Of a stretch of DNA of 64,000 bases, positions 34,145 to 44,700 are shown piece after piece. The position numbers and the translations under genes were made by a program. Source of the DNA: Dasypus novemcinctus (Eukaryota; Chordata; Mammalia; Cingulata; Dasypodidae). Below the pieces are notes generated by a model. It ran no database searches. It was given only the letters and a program-made list of their open reading frames with translations, and was not told the DNA's origin. The DNA lies in contig NC_080698.1 of the NCBI RefSeq assembly GCF_030445035.2, positions 4,223,501 to 4,287,500 on the forward strand. The letters run 5' to 3'. Positions within the stretch are counted from its first letter, which is position 1. Every line of letters starts with the position of its first letter.

Positions 34145-34560
34145 AAACAGGCGGCGGACTTGGCCCAATGGTTAGGGCATCGCGTCCGCCTACCACATGG
34201 GAGGTTTGCGGTTCAAACCCCGGGCCTCCTTGACTGGTGTGGAGCTGGCCCATGCGCAGTGCTGATGCGCACAAGGAGTGCTGTGCCATGCAGGGGTGTC
34301 CCCCGTGTAGGGGAGCCCCACGCACAAGGAGTGCGCCCCGTAAGGAGAGCAGTCCAGCGCAAAAGAAAGTGCAGCCTGCCCAGGAATGGCGCCGCACACA
34401 CGGAGAGGTGACACAACAAGATAACGCAACAAAAAGAAGCACAGGTTCCCGTGCTGCTGACAACAGAAGTGGACAAAGATGACGCAGCAAATAGACACAG
34501 AGAATGGACAACAGGGGCGGGGCTGGAGGGAGGGGAGAGAAATAAATAAATAAATCTTTT
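34145..34560 (+). mobile_element. DAS-III SINE inside the L1
   Basis: Full-length armadillo SINE with A box TGGCCCAATGG and B box GGTTCAAACCC in the tRNA-like head, a CG-rich body and an AATAAATAAATAAATC tail. The flanks share TTTAAAAAATAAA-like sequence (about 34132-34144 and 34559-34571), a probable target duplication, though the A-rich context blurs its ends. It is less diverged than the copy at 26191-26596. Confidence 0.93.
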
Positions 34561-34584
34561 TAAAAAATAAATAAATAAAAAGAC

Positions 34585-34722
34585 AAGCAGGGGAGCTGAT
34601 GTGGTTCAGTGGCTGAGCGCCAGCTTCCCACATACAAGGTCCTGGGTTCAATCTCTGGCCCCAGGACCGAGAGAAAGAGAGGAGAGAGAGAGAAAGAGAG
34701 AAAGAGAGAAAAACAGCCACAG
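34585..34722 (+). mobile_element. Short DAS (tRNA-monomer) SINE
   Basis: A tRNA-like head of about 75 bp with A box TGGTTCAGTGG and a near-consensus B box (GGTTCAATCTC), followed by a GA-rich microsatellite tail (34668-34715). It resembles the DAS-I type, and a second copy lies at 39901-39996. Confidence 0.8.
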
Positions 34723-34906
34723 CCTGCAGGAATATATTTTCAAGTTATATAGCCAATTAAGGACTTGTGTCCAAAATATAAAATATATTAAGAATTCACT
34801 TAAGTCAAAGATAAACCAATTAAAAATGGGCAAAACATTTGAATAGACCACTCACCAAAAAAGATACATGGATGGCTAAAAAGCACAGGAAAAGATACCC
34901 AACATC

Positions 34907-35273
34907 ATTAGTTTTCCATCTGCAATGACAAATACTACCCAATGTTATGACAACAGGAATTTATTGCCTCCCGGTTTGAGACGCTAAAAGCCTTTCTCCC
35001 GGGTGTGGCGGCGTTCTGGCTGGGTGGGCAGTCCTTGGGTTCCTTGGCTTTCCTGTCACATGGCGACATCCTCTCCTTTCTTCTTCAGACTTTGCTGACT
35101 CTACTCCTCTCACCGCTTTCTCTTTGTAAGGCCTCCTGCAACAGGCTTAAGACCTAGCCTGATTCAGTTGGCCCCGCCTTAACTAAAAATAAGATCTTCA
35201 AAAAGTCCCATTTACAATGAGCTCATAACCACAGGAATGGGAATTAAAAGAATATATACTTTTTCCTGTTAAC
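34907..35273 (-). mobile_element. MaLR-like solo LTR inside the L1
   Basis: On the minus strand it starts TGTTAACAGGAAAAAG, has AGGCGGGGCCAACTGAATC and GCCATGTGACAGGAAAGCC blocks, an AATAAA within GGAGGCAATAAATTCCTGTT, and ends GATGGAAAACTAAT. No internal region is attached. A solo fossil. Confidence 0.7.
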
Positions 35274-35339
35274 ATTTTTATTCTCTCTAGGAAGGAATTG
35301 AATAAAAATTAAATAAATGGAATAAAAATAAAATAAAAA

Positions 35340-36400
35340 AAAAAGAGAGACCCTTGTCTCTATTTTTATCTAAACAAAAGGTGAATTCTCAAAAAAGAAA
35401 AAATGTGATGTATGTAAGGGACTATATCTTCCTTCATTGTCTGCTTGGAACCAGTAGTTGTGCTGCTGTCACCAAATCAGGAAAGAGGTTGTGGTAAAGT
35501 GGAAGAGGTCCACATGCTGCCGGTGTCATTTTACCAGCAAAACACCTGCCATGCAATGCATCCACAGCAGCAACGGCCGCAGCAGCTGATGGGCATTTCA
35601 CGTACACAGTGCCCTGAGCTGATTTAGGTCAACATAATACGAATAACTCCTCCATGTTCTTTACATTCTTCCATCACCTTGTCCTTAATCTCTGTATCCC
35701 TTCCAACATCTTTGGTTTGACGGTTAAGCATGTTGGAGAATTGGAAACACTTTGTTGCCAGTGGTTGAACAGAGGCAGCTGCAGCTGAAGTGGACGCTTC
35801 AGTCTTTTGGGAAAGTCTTGTTTGTAAATCTAAAACAGAGAATTCTGCCATAGCACCAAATGCCAAAGAACCACTCATTTATAGAGTTTGTTGTGCTGCT
35901 GATGGAATCTGCAAACCTGAACCCTGTGCAAGTCTTGCCATTAATTGGAGACAACCAGTTGTTCCCAAGTCAAATCCAGTCCTTTCCAGCTCATCACTGT
36001 CCAAAAATGAACTAGCACTGGAAGCGTCAGTACGTACAGTGGCATGACCAAATTCTCTTGGCCTTCGGCAAGCTCAGATCCATTAAATTGTTCAAAAGCC
36101 TTCTGGGGACATTCTGAATCAGAAAACATAATAACCCATATCCTTTGGATCTACCTGTTTCACTATCCATCATGAGCTGGAAGTTTTCAATCTTGCCAAA
36201 AGGCTCCAAGATTCCTCAAAGCATATCTTCATTTATCTTAAAGTGTAACAAAACCAGAGAAAACTTCATAGGTCCAGCTCTTCCCTTTCGTAGATTACTA
36301 TTGCTGCAGCTGTTTTTTTCTGCCTGTGACGCCTGTACTATGACTGGCACTCGTAAACGCCTTGGCCAGCTCATGCTGTTGCTAGAAGCACTAAATCAAA
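35340..36400 (-). pseudogene. RBM39: RBM39 processed pseudogene (partial)
   Basis: Minus-strand translations match RBM39 (CAPER/HCC1), a nuclear splicing factor and coactivator with RRM domains. Visible in order: a VPVIVQAS-QAEKN-like linker before RRM2, then LMMDSETGRSKGYG and FSDSEC of RRM2, then DSDELERTG and QLMARLA, then MSGSLAFGA and DLQTRLSQ, then VQPLAT, EIKDKV and EHGGVI, and finally VYVKCPS and LLVPSR before the stop and some 3'-UTR-like sequence. No introns interrupt it. The frame changes within RRM2, and there is an in-frame stop just before MSGSLAFGA and another after EHGGVI, so it is non-functional. The first RRM and the N-terminus are missing and no poly(A) tail is evident. A GC-rich piece at 36400-36480 may be a separate part of the parent mRNA. 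Confidence 0.88.
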
Positions 36401-37329
36401 AGAACAACGGGAAAGAGGAGCTCGGGCAGCTCCGGTGCCACCCCAAGTTCCCTGAAAGGGCGGCCGCTGCTTCCCGTACTCACATTCACTCACACATACA
36501 GACCAAGTATGCTTATTTTTTAACCTACCACTTTAGGGAAATGTACAGCTAAAAGTACAGTGAGATACCACTACACATTCACTAGAATAACAATGGTCTA
36601 AAAGCCTAACCATATCTGTGTTGGTGAGGCTGTGGAGAAACCAGAACCCTCAAACCTTGCTAGTGGGGAGGTAAAATGATTCAGCCACTTCAGAACCATT
36701 TGGCAGATCCTTAAAATGTTAAGCATAGAATTACCATATGACCCAGCAATTTCACTTCTAGGTATATATCTGAGAGAATTGAAAACTTATGTTCATACAA
36801 AAACTTGTACATCAATGTTCATAGCAGCGTTATTAATAAGAGTCCCAAAATGGAAACAATCCAAATGACCGTCACTGGTGAGCAGATAAGCAAATGTGGT
36901 ACATCTGTGCCATGGACTGCTATTGAGCAATGGAGAGGAATCAACCACTGGTGCATGCTACAACATGGATAAACATTCTGCTAAGTGAAAGAAGCCAGGC
37001 ACAAAAGACCACACATTGCCTGATTCCACTGATCTCAAAGTTCTAGAAAGACCAAACCTATAGAGATGGGAGGCAGATTACTGGCTGCCAGGGACTGGAC
37101 TTGGGGTGGATTGCCTGCAAATGTGCATAAGAGAACTTTGTGGGGCGACAGAAATATTCTAAAGGTGGATTATGGTGGCAGTTGCACAACTCTATAAACT
37201 TACTAAAAATCATTGAATTGTACATGTTTTGGGTGAATTTTATACAGACTATACCTCAATAAAAGTGTTAAAAAATTAAATCTCCCAATTTTAGAAGTTC
37301 ATAAGTAATACAAATTCTTAAAGACTTTG

Positions 37330-37790
37330 TGTGAAAAAAAAAAATACCCCAAGTCTGTGGGCGAAAGCCCTCGGGCGGCTGCCTGTTTGCACCCGCAGTG
37401 CTAGGTACTTGAATAGGAATTTGAATGAAACAAAATCCTTGTTCTTCAGGACTTTAAGATCCAAAGGGAGAAAATGAGACTGCCAACAGTTATAAAACCC
37501 GATGGCAAGTACCATAAGTGGGATGTGCAGGGACATGTGGTATTCAGGTGGCACAGGGGCTGGCGTTTGAAGGATACGTAGACATCAAGATACTGCAAGA
37601 GTAGCCGTGGAGCAAAGGGGTGAGTGACGTTTCCAAGCTGAGGGGACAGAATGGGCAAAGGCTTGGAGGTGTGAGAACGTCAGTCGCTTTCTGAGAAGTG
37701 GGAAGGCAGGAGGCATGGTGTAGTAGAGAGAAAAAAGAGCAGGAAAGGCAGGCAGGGGTCAGCTCACCAGGGGCATGGCAGGCCACGCTA
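37330..37790. repeat. L2-like fragment
   Basis: Diverged words such as AAATCCTTGTTCTTCAGGAC and CAGAATGGGCAAAGGCTTGG resemble internal L2 3' sequence. Non-coding. Confidence 0.4.
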
Positions 37791-38000
37791 CAGCAGGGGC
37801 TTAAGCGGGACCTGTTGGAGGAACTGTATGGACCCGCTTCTTTTGGATTAAATTAAACTTTGTCTATCTCAACAGCATCATACTGCACTCTTTTCAAAAA
37901 TATCCATTATATGCTGCTTACTGTGTGCCAGGTGCAGCTCTATGGCTTTATACCAGGGTTTTTGTGTGTTTTTTTTTAACTTTCTCATATCTTTATTTGA

Positions 38001-38195
38001 AAGGGGTTCTTAATCTTTTTTGTTCCACGGATCCCTTTGCCAGTCAGGTAAAAACCACAGACCCCGTTACTAAGTCCAGATTACACTGTGTATTATTTAA
38101 TACATATATCACACCCGCACCAACATGTCCCCACAAGAAAAATGTTTTTTTAAAATTTCAATTCAAGCTCACAGACCCCTTGTTAAGAACCCCTG
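38001..38195. repeat. MARNA-like mariner DNA-transposon relic
   Basis: Near-perfect terminal inverted repeats, GGGGTTCTTAAT at 38003-38014 and GTTAAGAACCCC at 38182-38193, enclose about 170 bp with TTGTTCCACGGATCCCTTTG near the left end and CACAGACCCCTTG near the right. It matches my memory of the non-autonomous mariner MARNA. No transposase. Confidence 0.65.
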
Positions 38196-38225
38196 CTTTA
38201 TATAAACTCATTTAATCCCATTAAC

Positions 38226-38380
38226 AGTTCTCAAACTCTTGCCAGCATCAGAATCTCCTGGAAATCTTAAAAGGGAGAAACCAGAGTTTCTGATTCAGTA
38301 GGTCTAGGGTGGGGCCAGAGAATTTCCCAAGAGCTGCTGCTGCTGACCCAGATTAACGCACCTTGAGAACTGCTGCTTTA
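38226..38380 (+). repeat. MER5A hAT DNA transposon
   Basis: Begins CAGTTCTCAAACTC and ends CTTGAGAACTGCTG (terminal inverted repeats), with CATCAGAATCTCCTGG and GAGTTTCTGATTCAGTAGGT inside, as in MER5A. Non-autonomous. Confidence 0.75.
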
Positions 38381-38467
38381 CAGGAACCTTTTAGGAAAGT
38401 ATCGTTACCAGCACCATCTTCATCACCATCATTCCCACTTGGCAAACGTGGAATCAAGGAGAAGGCG

Positions 38468-38918
38468 TGATGGTCTAAAGCTGTATGGACCCCAGAAAAG
38501 CATATTCTTAAAGTTACTCCATTCCTGTGGGTGTGAACCTCTTATAAGCAGGACCTTTTGGTGAGTAGGATCTTAAGATGTGCTCACCTCATTGGGGTGG
38601 GTCTTAATCCTCTTACTGGAGTCCTTTATAAGAGAACGAAATTCAGAGGAAGAGAGAAAGCCACAGAAGCAAGAAGCTGGAAGTAACAAAACCCAGAAGG
38701 GAAGGGAGAGACCAGCAGACACTGCCATGTACTTTGTCACGTGGCAGAGGAGTCAAGGATTGTCGGCAGCAGTCTTCAGGAAGTAGGTATGGTCAAAATG
38801 TCTTGATTTAGACATTTTCACAGTCTCAAAATGCTAAGGCTGTAAGCTAATAAATCCCCATTATAAAAGTCAACCCACTTCTGGAATATTGTTTTTAGCA
38901 GTCTAGCAGATTAGAACA
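38468..38918 (+). mobile_element. MaLR-like solo LTR
   Basis: Forward-orientation LTR starting TGATGGTCTAAAGCTGTATG. It has GGGTGGGTCTTAATCCTC and CCTTTATAAGAGAACG blocks, a purine-rich middle, a CTAATAAATCCCC poly(A)-signal region and an end at GCAGATTAGAACA. No internal region. The target duplication is not clear. Confidence 0.65.
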
Positions 38919-38924
38919 GAAGGT

Positions 38925-39003
38925 TAAGCAATTTGCCCAGGTCCTAGCACTTAGTGGTGGGAGCTGGGGCTCAACTCCAGACAATGCCAACCGTGTCTCC
39001 TAG
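38925..39003 (-). repeat. MIR fragment
   Basis: GGTTAAGCAATTTGCCCAGG and GTGGTGGGAGCTGGGGCTCA follow the reverse of the MIR 3' half. Confidence 0.5.
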
Positions 39004-39076
39004 TCCACAGGTTGCAAACAAGCAGACTTAAGAGTTGGCATTTTCGATCCTTGTGTGCAACCATCATGTGTATTTT

Positions 39077-39105
39077 ACACACACACATACACACACACAC
39101 ACACA
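39077..39105. repeat. (CA)n microsatellite
   Basis: Fourteen CA-type dinucleotides with a single AT interruption. Confidence 0.95.
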
Positions 39106-39900
39106 GCGTAACTGACATCTCAAATAAGAGTTAGAGATGGTAACTGATGCCAAAGGAGTGGTGAGGAAAAGACTTTGAGGAACTCTTCAGGCTCTTCCAA
39201 TGATGTTTTACTTTTACTCTAGTGGAATGAAGTCAGGATTTAGAAATTCACAAATATCAATGCACAAAATGACTAATTAAATGTCTAAAAGGAAACCAAT
39301 CGCAGTAAGTATACAGTCACAACTCAAGATTCAACTGTACATGGATACTCAGTATTTAAGCATATTTAATTTTTCATAAACTATGAAAACTGTACTTAAT
39401 GAAGATAACCTCATTACACATGCTTCTTTGGGGGACCCCAGGATGAAAATGGCAATTCTTTCATTAAGCTGCTCACTTTTTACACGGGGATCTAATTTGT
39501 AGCATCTCCTTGGTTTCCTTCCAATAAACAACTTCTTCCTTAGGTCGGTGGCATTATGCTATCTTTGAGATCTGAATCACAGGACTGTACTACAAGCCTG
39601 CATGCTCCATCTTGTCATTTTGTAGAGTGCTCCATGTCTAATTAAATTTTCTTACAGGGCCATAAAAAGTTTTAACATTAAAAAAGCAGCATGTGTTGGT
39701 GAAAGCCCCAGGGCAGATTGGAAAAGGGGTTTCTTCATTAACAATAAACATGTTTACTTAAACTCAAAGTTAAACAATAATTTATTACTTTTGTTCCTGA
39801 ATATTTAAAAATATTGCCCAAGTATAACCAGATCACATTATACCACGTTTATGGGATGGAACTGAAAATGGGTCATGTTCTTGGCTTCCCAAGAAACTGC
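39106..39900. other. Intergenic DNA, no gene supported
   Basis: AT-rich, no recognised gene or clear repeat. Confidence 0.4.
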
Positions 39901-39996
39901 AGGGAGTAGGTGTAGCTGAGTTGGTTGAGTGCCTGCTTCCCATGCAGGAAGTCCCAGGTTCAATCCCAGGTGCCTCCTAAAAAACCAAAAACACTG
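39901..39996 (+). mobile_element. Short DAS (tRNA-monomer) SINE
   Basis: A tRNA-like unit of about 75 bp with A box TAGCTGAGTTG and B box GGTTCAATCCC, then GTGCCTCCTAAAAAACC and an A-rich tail. It is the same family as 34585-34722. Confidence 0.8.
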
Positions 39997-41349
39997 AGAT
40001 GAAATGATTTACCCATCCCTGTCTCTGAAAAGAGTAGGAGCAGATTTTATTTAAATCAATTTATTATGCTGCTCCTTTTATTGTTTTGCTAGACTTATAC
40101 CCTTGTTTTTCTTCCAGAATATATTCAAAACCTGAGTTACACAGCATCATAAACACTTTTTTCCCCAAAGGCTCATCTATTGTGGACTTTGTTCTTGTGG
40201 TTGCCGTTACATCTCAGGGGTGGCAGGCCTGCCAGAGGAGGACTTGGAACACTGGGATTCCCCTGGGAAACCAGGAGAGTGACTTTTTCTGCCCCCCCTT
40301 TAGTTGGCTACAGCATTCCCTGAATAATACTTCCCCAAGGAGAAAGTGTATGGTCTTCCTAGCTTTCCAGCAACAAAGGAATGAATTCCACAAATTCAAG
40401 TTGGGAACTCTTGCTTCATATGCTGCTAGAGAACAGATGGACAGTGTCAAGATGAGATTATCGTGTCATGGTCTTTCCCAGTCAGTCATCCCAGAGATGG
40501 ATCCTTCTCTGAGCCTTTCCCTGGGTTCACTCCATCACCCAATACCAGGGCATTAGGGCATCTGGGAGTTCCCATTTCACAGAGAATCTTAATTTATAAT
40601 CCTGAGAGTCAGAGTTCACATCTCGGTGAACACAATCCATTCCAGTTTATCAATCATCTCCAGACAGGCAAAGTTGATGCTGTGGAGAGAGCATGAGGGA
40701 AAAGGCTTTTAACATTTGCAGGTTAACAGCGAGACTTGCTCATGTCATCCACATTCGTCTCCTCTGTCCACTCAACTTAACCAAACTCGGAGCAGGTAAA
40801 CAGCCCTTTGGCTTGTGTCCTTATTTGCCAGGGATTCTCTCTTGGAGGAAGGGGAGATAAAAGGGGGAAACAGAAATGGGAAAGGCGGGTTGGACAAAAC
40901 TGGTATCAGGCTTGCGGACACCTCCTTCCTAAACCCTGGCAAGCTGGTCTCCACCGCGCCAAGCTGTCCGGGGTGGGGCGTGGGGAGGCGGGAAGCCCCC
41001 CTCCGGCCCGCATCTCCAGCCACAGAACCCGCTAGTGTCACGGTGAACCGCCTGGCCCGTTTTCAGTCCCTGGCGTCCTGTGTCTCAGTACTTCCCGCGG
41101 CCGTTTACCTTTCCAAGCTGTCGGCAGCGGCTCCCACTGCCCTTCAGGCCAGGGCTGCACTCAGATGCTGGCCTTTTCTCCTTTTATTTAGAGGACAACA
41201 AAACCAAGAAAATCCCTTCCACTCGGAATCCCAGAAAAAAGCGACTGCAAAGAATGGACTTATGCCACCCAACACGTATGCGTTATGCTCCCGTACGGAA
41301 TCCCGCCCTCTCCCTGCTGACACCCGGGCCCGAGACCGGGCGCGCCTCG
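39997..41349. other. SNRK upstream flank, no gene supported
   Basis: A 156-residue frame at 40086-40556 shows no domain. GC content climbs from about 40900 into the CpG island. No repeat recognised. Confidence 0.4.
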
Positions 41350-41621
41350 GGTAAGGTGCGCGCGGCCCCCCGCACCCCCGCCAAGCCCCCCAGACGCAGG
41401 CATGCGCGGACGCGGCTCCTGTCCCCGGAGGTCCCCCGGCGGCCGGCGCTGCTATTCCCAGCCACTGCCCCGCGCATGGGGGCTTCGTCCTGCCCAGCAC
41501 ACCGTCCCGCTCCGCGCCCGCAGAGGCCGCAGGACGCCCCCAGCAGCCCCCGCGCCCGCCCGCAGGTGCGCCGCGCCGCGCCGCGCCCCGCCCCTGCGGC
41601 GCGTCACAGTGACGCGCGGCC

Positions 41622-41633
41622 CGCGCATGCGCA
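41622..41633 (+). promoter_or_regulatory. NRF1 binding site
   Basis: CGCGCATGCGCA matches the palindromic NRF1 consensus YGCGCAYGCGCR at every position. It lies about 140 bp upstream of the nearest splice donor, a typical proximal-promoter placement. NRF1 drives nuclear genes of mitochondrial and energy metabolism, consistent with SNRK's membership in the AMPK-related kinases; the regulatory link is inference. Confidence 0.75.
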
Positions 41634-41659
41634 GCGCGGCCCCTCCCCGCGGCCGGCCG

Positions 41660-41763
41660 CCCGCCCGCTCGGTATTATGATTCGCGCTGGGTGCGGGGAT
41701 CCGGCGGGCTGCGAGTCGTCGGCGCCGCGGCCGCTGCGGACGGACGCCCGCCTGCCGGCCGAG
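41660..41763 (+). other. SNRK: Putative SNRK non-coding exon 1
   Basis: The start is approximate, just downstream of the NRF1 site. The end is set by the donor CCGAG/GTAGGG at 41764. A second, stronger-looking donor, GCAAA/GTAAGT, lies at 41878, so the exon may extend to 41877 in some or all transcripts. No protein is expected from it; the kinase start is in the exon at 60708. Confidence 0.5.
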
Positions 41764-44700
41764 GTAGGGGCGAGCGCGCGGCGCCGCGGGCCGCGGGCGG
41801 GGGTGCGGGGCCGGCCTCCGCCGCCGCCGCGGCCGCCGCCGCTCTCCCCGGGCCGGGGCTCCCGCCGCGGGCGCAAAGTAAGTTGCGCGCTCCCCGCACC
41901 GGCCTCGGCGCGCGGCCCGGGAGGACGCGGGGCCCGGCGCGGCGGCGGCGCGGCCTGGCGGCGGCGGGGCCCGACGGGAGCCGGCACTGCGGCGGCCGGC
42001 GCGGGCGCCCGGAGGCCCTGCCCTTGCGGCCGCGGCGGGATTGCGGCAGCTCGGGAGGCGCCCGCATCCGCGCCCCGCCCCGGGGCCCCGCGCCCCGTCC
42101 CGCCGCCCGCGCCCGGGGGCTTGAGGAGGGGCGCGTCCTCCGGCTCGGCCTTCCTTCCTGCGAGGAGTCGGGCGGCGCGGCCGCGGCGGGGGAGCCGGCC
42201 GCAGCTTGGGCGGGAGGGGAGCCGGTTGTCTGAGGAGAGGCCCCGGGGAGGCGGGAGCGGCGCGCTCCCCCGGGCGCCGGGCTTTGGGGACCGACGGGAA
42301 GCCCAGGTTCTCCCCCACACGCTCGCCTGTTGATTTCTTTCGGACCATTTTGCCAAGACCATCCTGCCTTGTACCAGTTCCCTGGGCTCCAGGAGGGGGG
42401 CAGCCTTCTGCCGTGAGGGCTCCCGGAGCCCTGCTCTCCTCACAGCCGGACCAGTCAGGAGGCGGTTCCGTTAAAGTTCCGTTAAAGCCCAGTGTTTGGG
42501 GGAGATTTTTAGCAGTAGGGTTCGCGCATCCTCCGAGGCCATAGGACTTTTCAGACTGTCTGGTTACTTTTTTCCCCTCTTCCATTTGAGTGCCTTCCCG
42601 AAGTCCTGGGAGCTGCTGGTCAAATGTTTGACGTTTTGTCCGTTTGGAGGTGATGGAACTGCGAATGCTGGGCATCCTGTTGCATTTCCTCCGAATTCCA
42701 GTTCAGACGACAAAGGACTCAGTTTGGGTTCCTTATCGGCTTGGGGAGCCGTGTCCAAAATCAGCCTGTGCCTCTCATTTTATCAGAATGTGTATCAGTG
42801 TACTTTAAAAGCCTCGGGGTTGTCGAGGCTTACATAATCAACTTGTTAATTTGTAATCTTGTAACATTGCTTTCCAGATTTATAAAATCATTCCCTTAAG
42901 GAAATCTGCTTTCAACGTCTGCTTAACTATTTCTCTTGGAATTGGATTCCTCTTGAGGAATGTACTGTTCACATGGTGATTAAAGCATGCTGATGAGACG
43001 TGTTTCTTTAAAACAAAAATGCCTCATAAAATGATCATTTTGTTTGAATACCTTTTAATTGTCCCTGTGAGGAAAACAAGTGACATTCCCGTTTTACAGA
43101 ACTAGAAATGAAAGAAATTACATGACATTCCCAAGGTCACGTATTGAAGCGATGTGGAAGCTGAAAATTAAGCCCACAGTGCTAACTTTCTTAACACTCC
43201 ATCTTCAAGGCCTTCCCAGCAGAGACTCTCTTCACCTGTGACTTTGAGTGCCCACTTTGTTTTTTTAAATTTGCATAATCAGTTTTTATTTTTTCATTTT
43301 GTGTACAAAAATTAACCTTGTTAATTGTTTTTTTTTCACAATCCTGAGGAAATTTTTCTGTGATAATGCAGTTAAGATCAGTTAGTTTAAAACATTCTGA
43401 AACTTAGAATTTATATTAATTTTAATTTTTCTTGACCAGAAATATAGGTTGGGCCTCTCTGGTTCAGATTTCATCCTGTAATCCTAAAAGGAAAGCTTTT
43501 AAAAATTTCTCTATTAAAATGCAAGGACTTTTAGGAACGTTTCACTGGACACAGGAAATACTGTTCATCTAGACTTTACTATGGGTGTTTTCCTCATATA
43601 GAAAGTGAAACTAAATAGAAAGATGTTATTTATTTTTGGAGATACTGAGCAGTCGCTCTAAACATTGGTATAAATTAGGCGTGACTTCTTCCCTGTAGCT
43701 GCTTGTCTGAGCCTCAGCTCATTATATTGCCCAGACAGAAAACAAACCTAGCAAACTTTCCACATGGCTAGAGTTTTAGGAATTAAAAAACTGAGACAAA
43801 GAACTATATAAAAACTTAATTTAACTGCACACCAGCTGATTGCTTATCAATGAAACAAGAGAATTTTTAGCCAAGGTGCTTTTGTGAGCAAACTGATTAC
43901 TCAGACTTTATGTCCAGCATTCACGTGTGTGTGGAAGTAATTCCTCAGCATTTAGGTGGGTGGAGTCTAGCAGTTTTGAAGGGAACCTTAAACTTTGATT
44001 TTTTATTCCTGGGTCCATTACCTGTTTTGGGGGCCTGGGATTGGACGGTGGCCATAGCAAAGTGAATAAAAACCAGTTTCAGCCTTTAAGAGCTTATGGC
44101 CTTTTGGGGGACAACGAAGTTAGTAGTAATAGTACAGTCAGATGAAGGCTGTGGGGAGGCATAGGCAAACCGGGAAACAGGTGCTGCACCAAGGAGGTGG
44201 CGGCTGAGCTGGTCTTGAAGGAAAGGGCTCAGAGGGTTCAGAAAGGGTGAGAGACAAGGTCAGACGGTGGGGGAAGAACTCGATCCAAATGGGTGAAAGG
44301 GAGTTGAGGTAGAGACAGCGCAGCTGTTCTTTTTGAAAAGAGTGTGAAAAGGAAGGGAGAGAAGTGGGAACGGTAGCTTTGGGGGTGGGAGGAGGGACGG
44401 TTTTTTGGCATTCTGTTTTAGTCTGGGAAGAACTGGTGTGCAACTCCACAGCTTAATGGCCTTGCAGGCGATTGTAGCACCTGGAAGTGTGTTGTCCACT
44501 CTGAATGAGCTGTAGCCACATTGTTCACACAATGAAACATTTTCTCTTCAGCTTTTCTGCACATTTGCTTTGGGTGTGGCCATATGTCCTAAGGGAAACC
44601 ATTTCTTGCTGGTAGGGAAGGAATCTGTCTAGAGAGGATTTCTGCTGCGCCCTCCCTGAACATGTGTGTGTCTGTTGTCACTTCCAGAGCCTTCTGAGGT

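Larger units (their letters stand above)
32640..37285 (+). mobile_element. Old L1 (ORF2 and 3' UTR), split by four insertions
   Basis: L1 segments at about 32640-34143, 34725-34906 and 36530-37285 follow one another in L1 order. The first covers the reverse-transcriptase region (ATGACCAAGTGGGGTTTATCC, then ACAGCAAAACATTATACTTA, then a TTTGTAGATGATGTAAG clause). The second is ORF2 C-terminal (AATTAAAAATGGGCAAAACA). The third runs from AGTGAGATACCACTAC through ORF2 end words (ATATGACCCAGCAATTTCAC) to the 3' UTR (TACCTCAATAAAAGTG). Stops and shifts are frequent, so it is a long-dead copy. Between the segments lie a DAS-III SINE, a short DAS SINE, a solo LTR and an RBM39 pseudogene. Confidence 0.85.
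41350..42300 (+). promoter_or_regulatory. SNRK: CpG-island promoter of SNRK
   Basis: Dense, uninterrupted CpG sequence with no TATA box, the usual form of a broadly expressed mammalian promoter. It holds a perfect GC box (41585-41594, SP1-type), a TGACGCG half-CRE-like word at 41609-41615 and a perfect NRF1 palindrome (41622-41633). A (CCG)n cluster lies at 41818-41842. Orientation follows the + strand SNRK exons downstream. Long frames of over 400 residues on both strands are artefacts of the absence of A/T-rich stop codons. CpG islands of this kind often fire in both directions, so an antisense transcript is possible. Confidence 0.8.

Noticed and set aside
35624-36209. Functional RBM39 gene or exons
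   Set aside because: It is intronless, lacks the N-terminal half, changes frame and has in-frame stops, and it lies inside a dead L1.
41080-42675. Opposing frames of over 400 codons in the CpG island
   Set aside because: Both strands are open at once and rich in Ala, Arg, Gly and Pro, which is typical of stop-poor CpG-island DNA. The SNRK leader is expected to be non-coding here.
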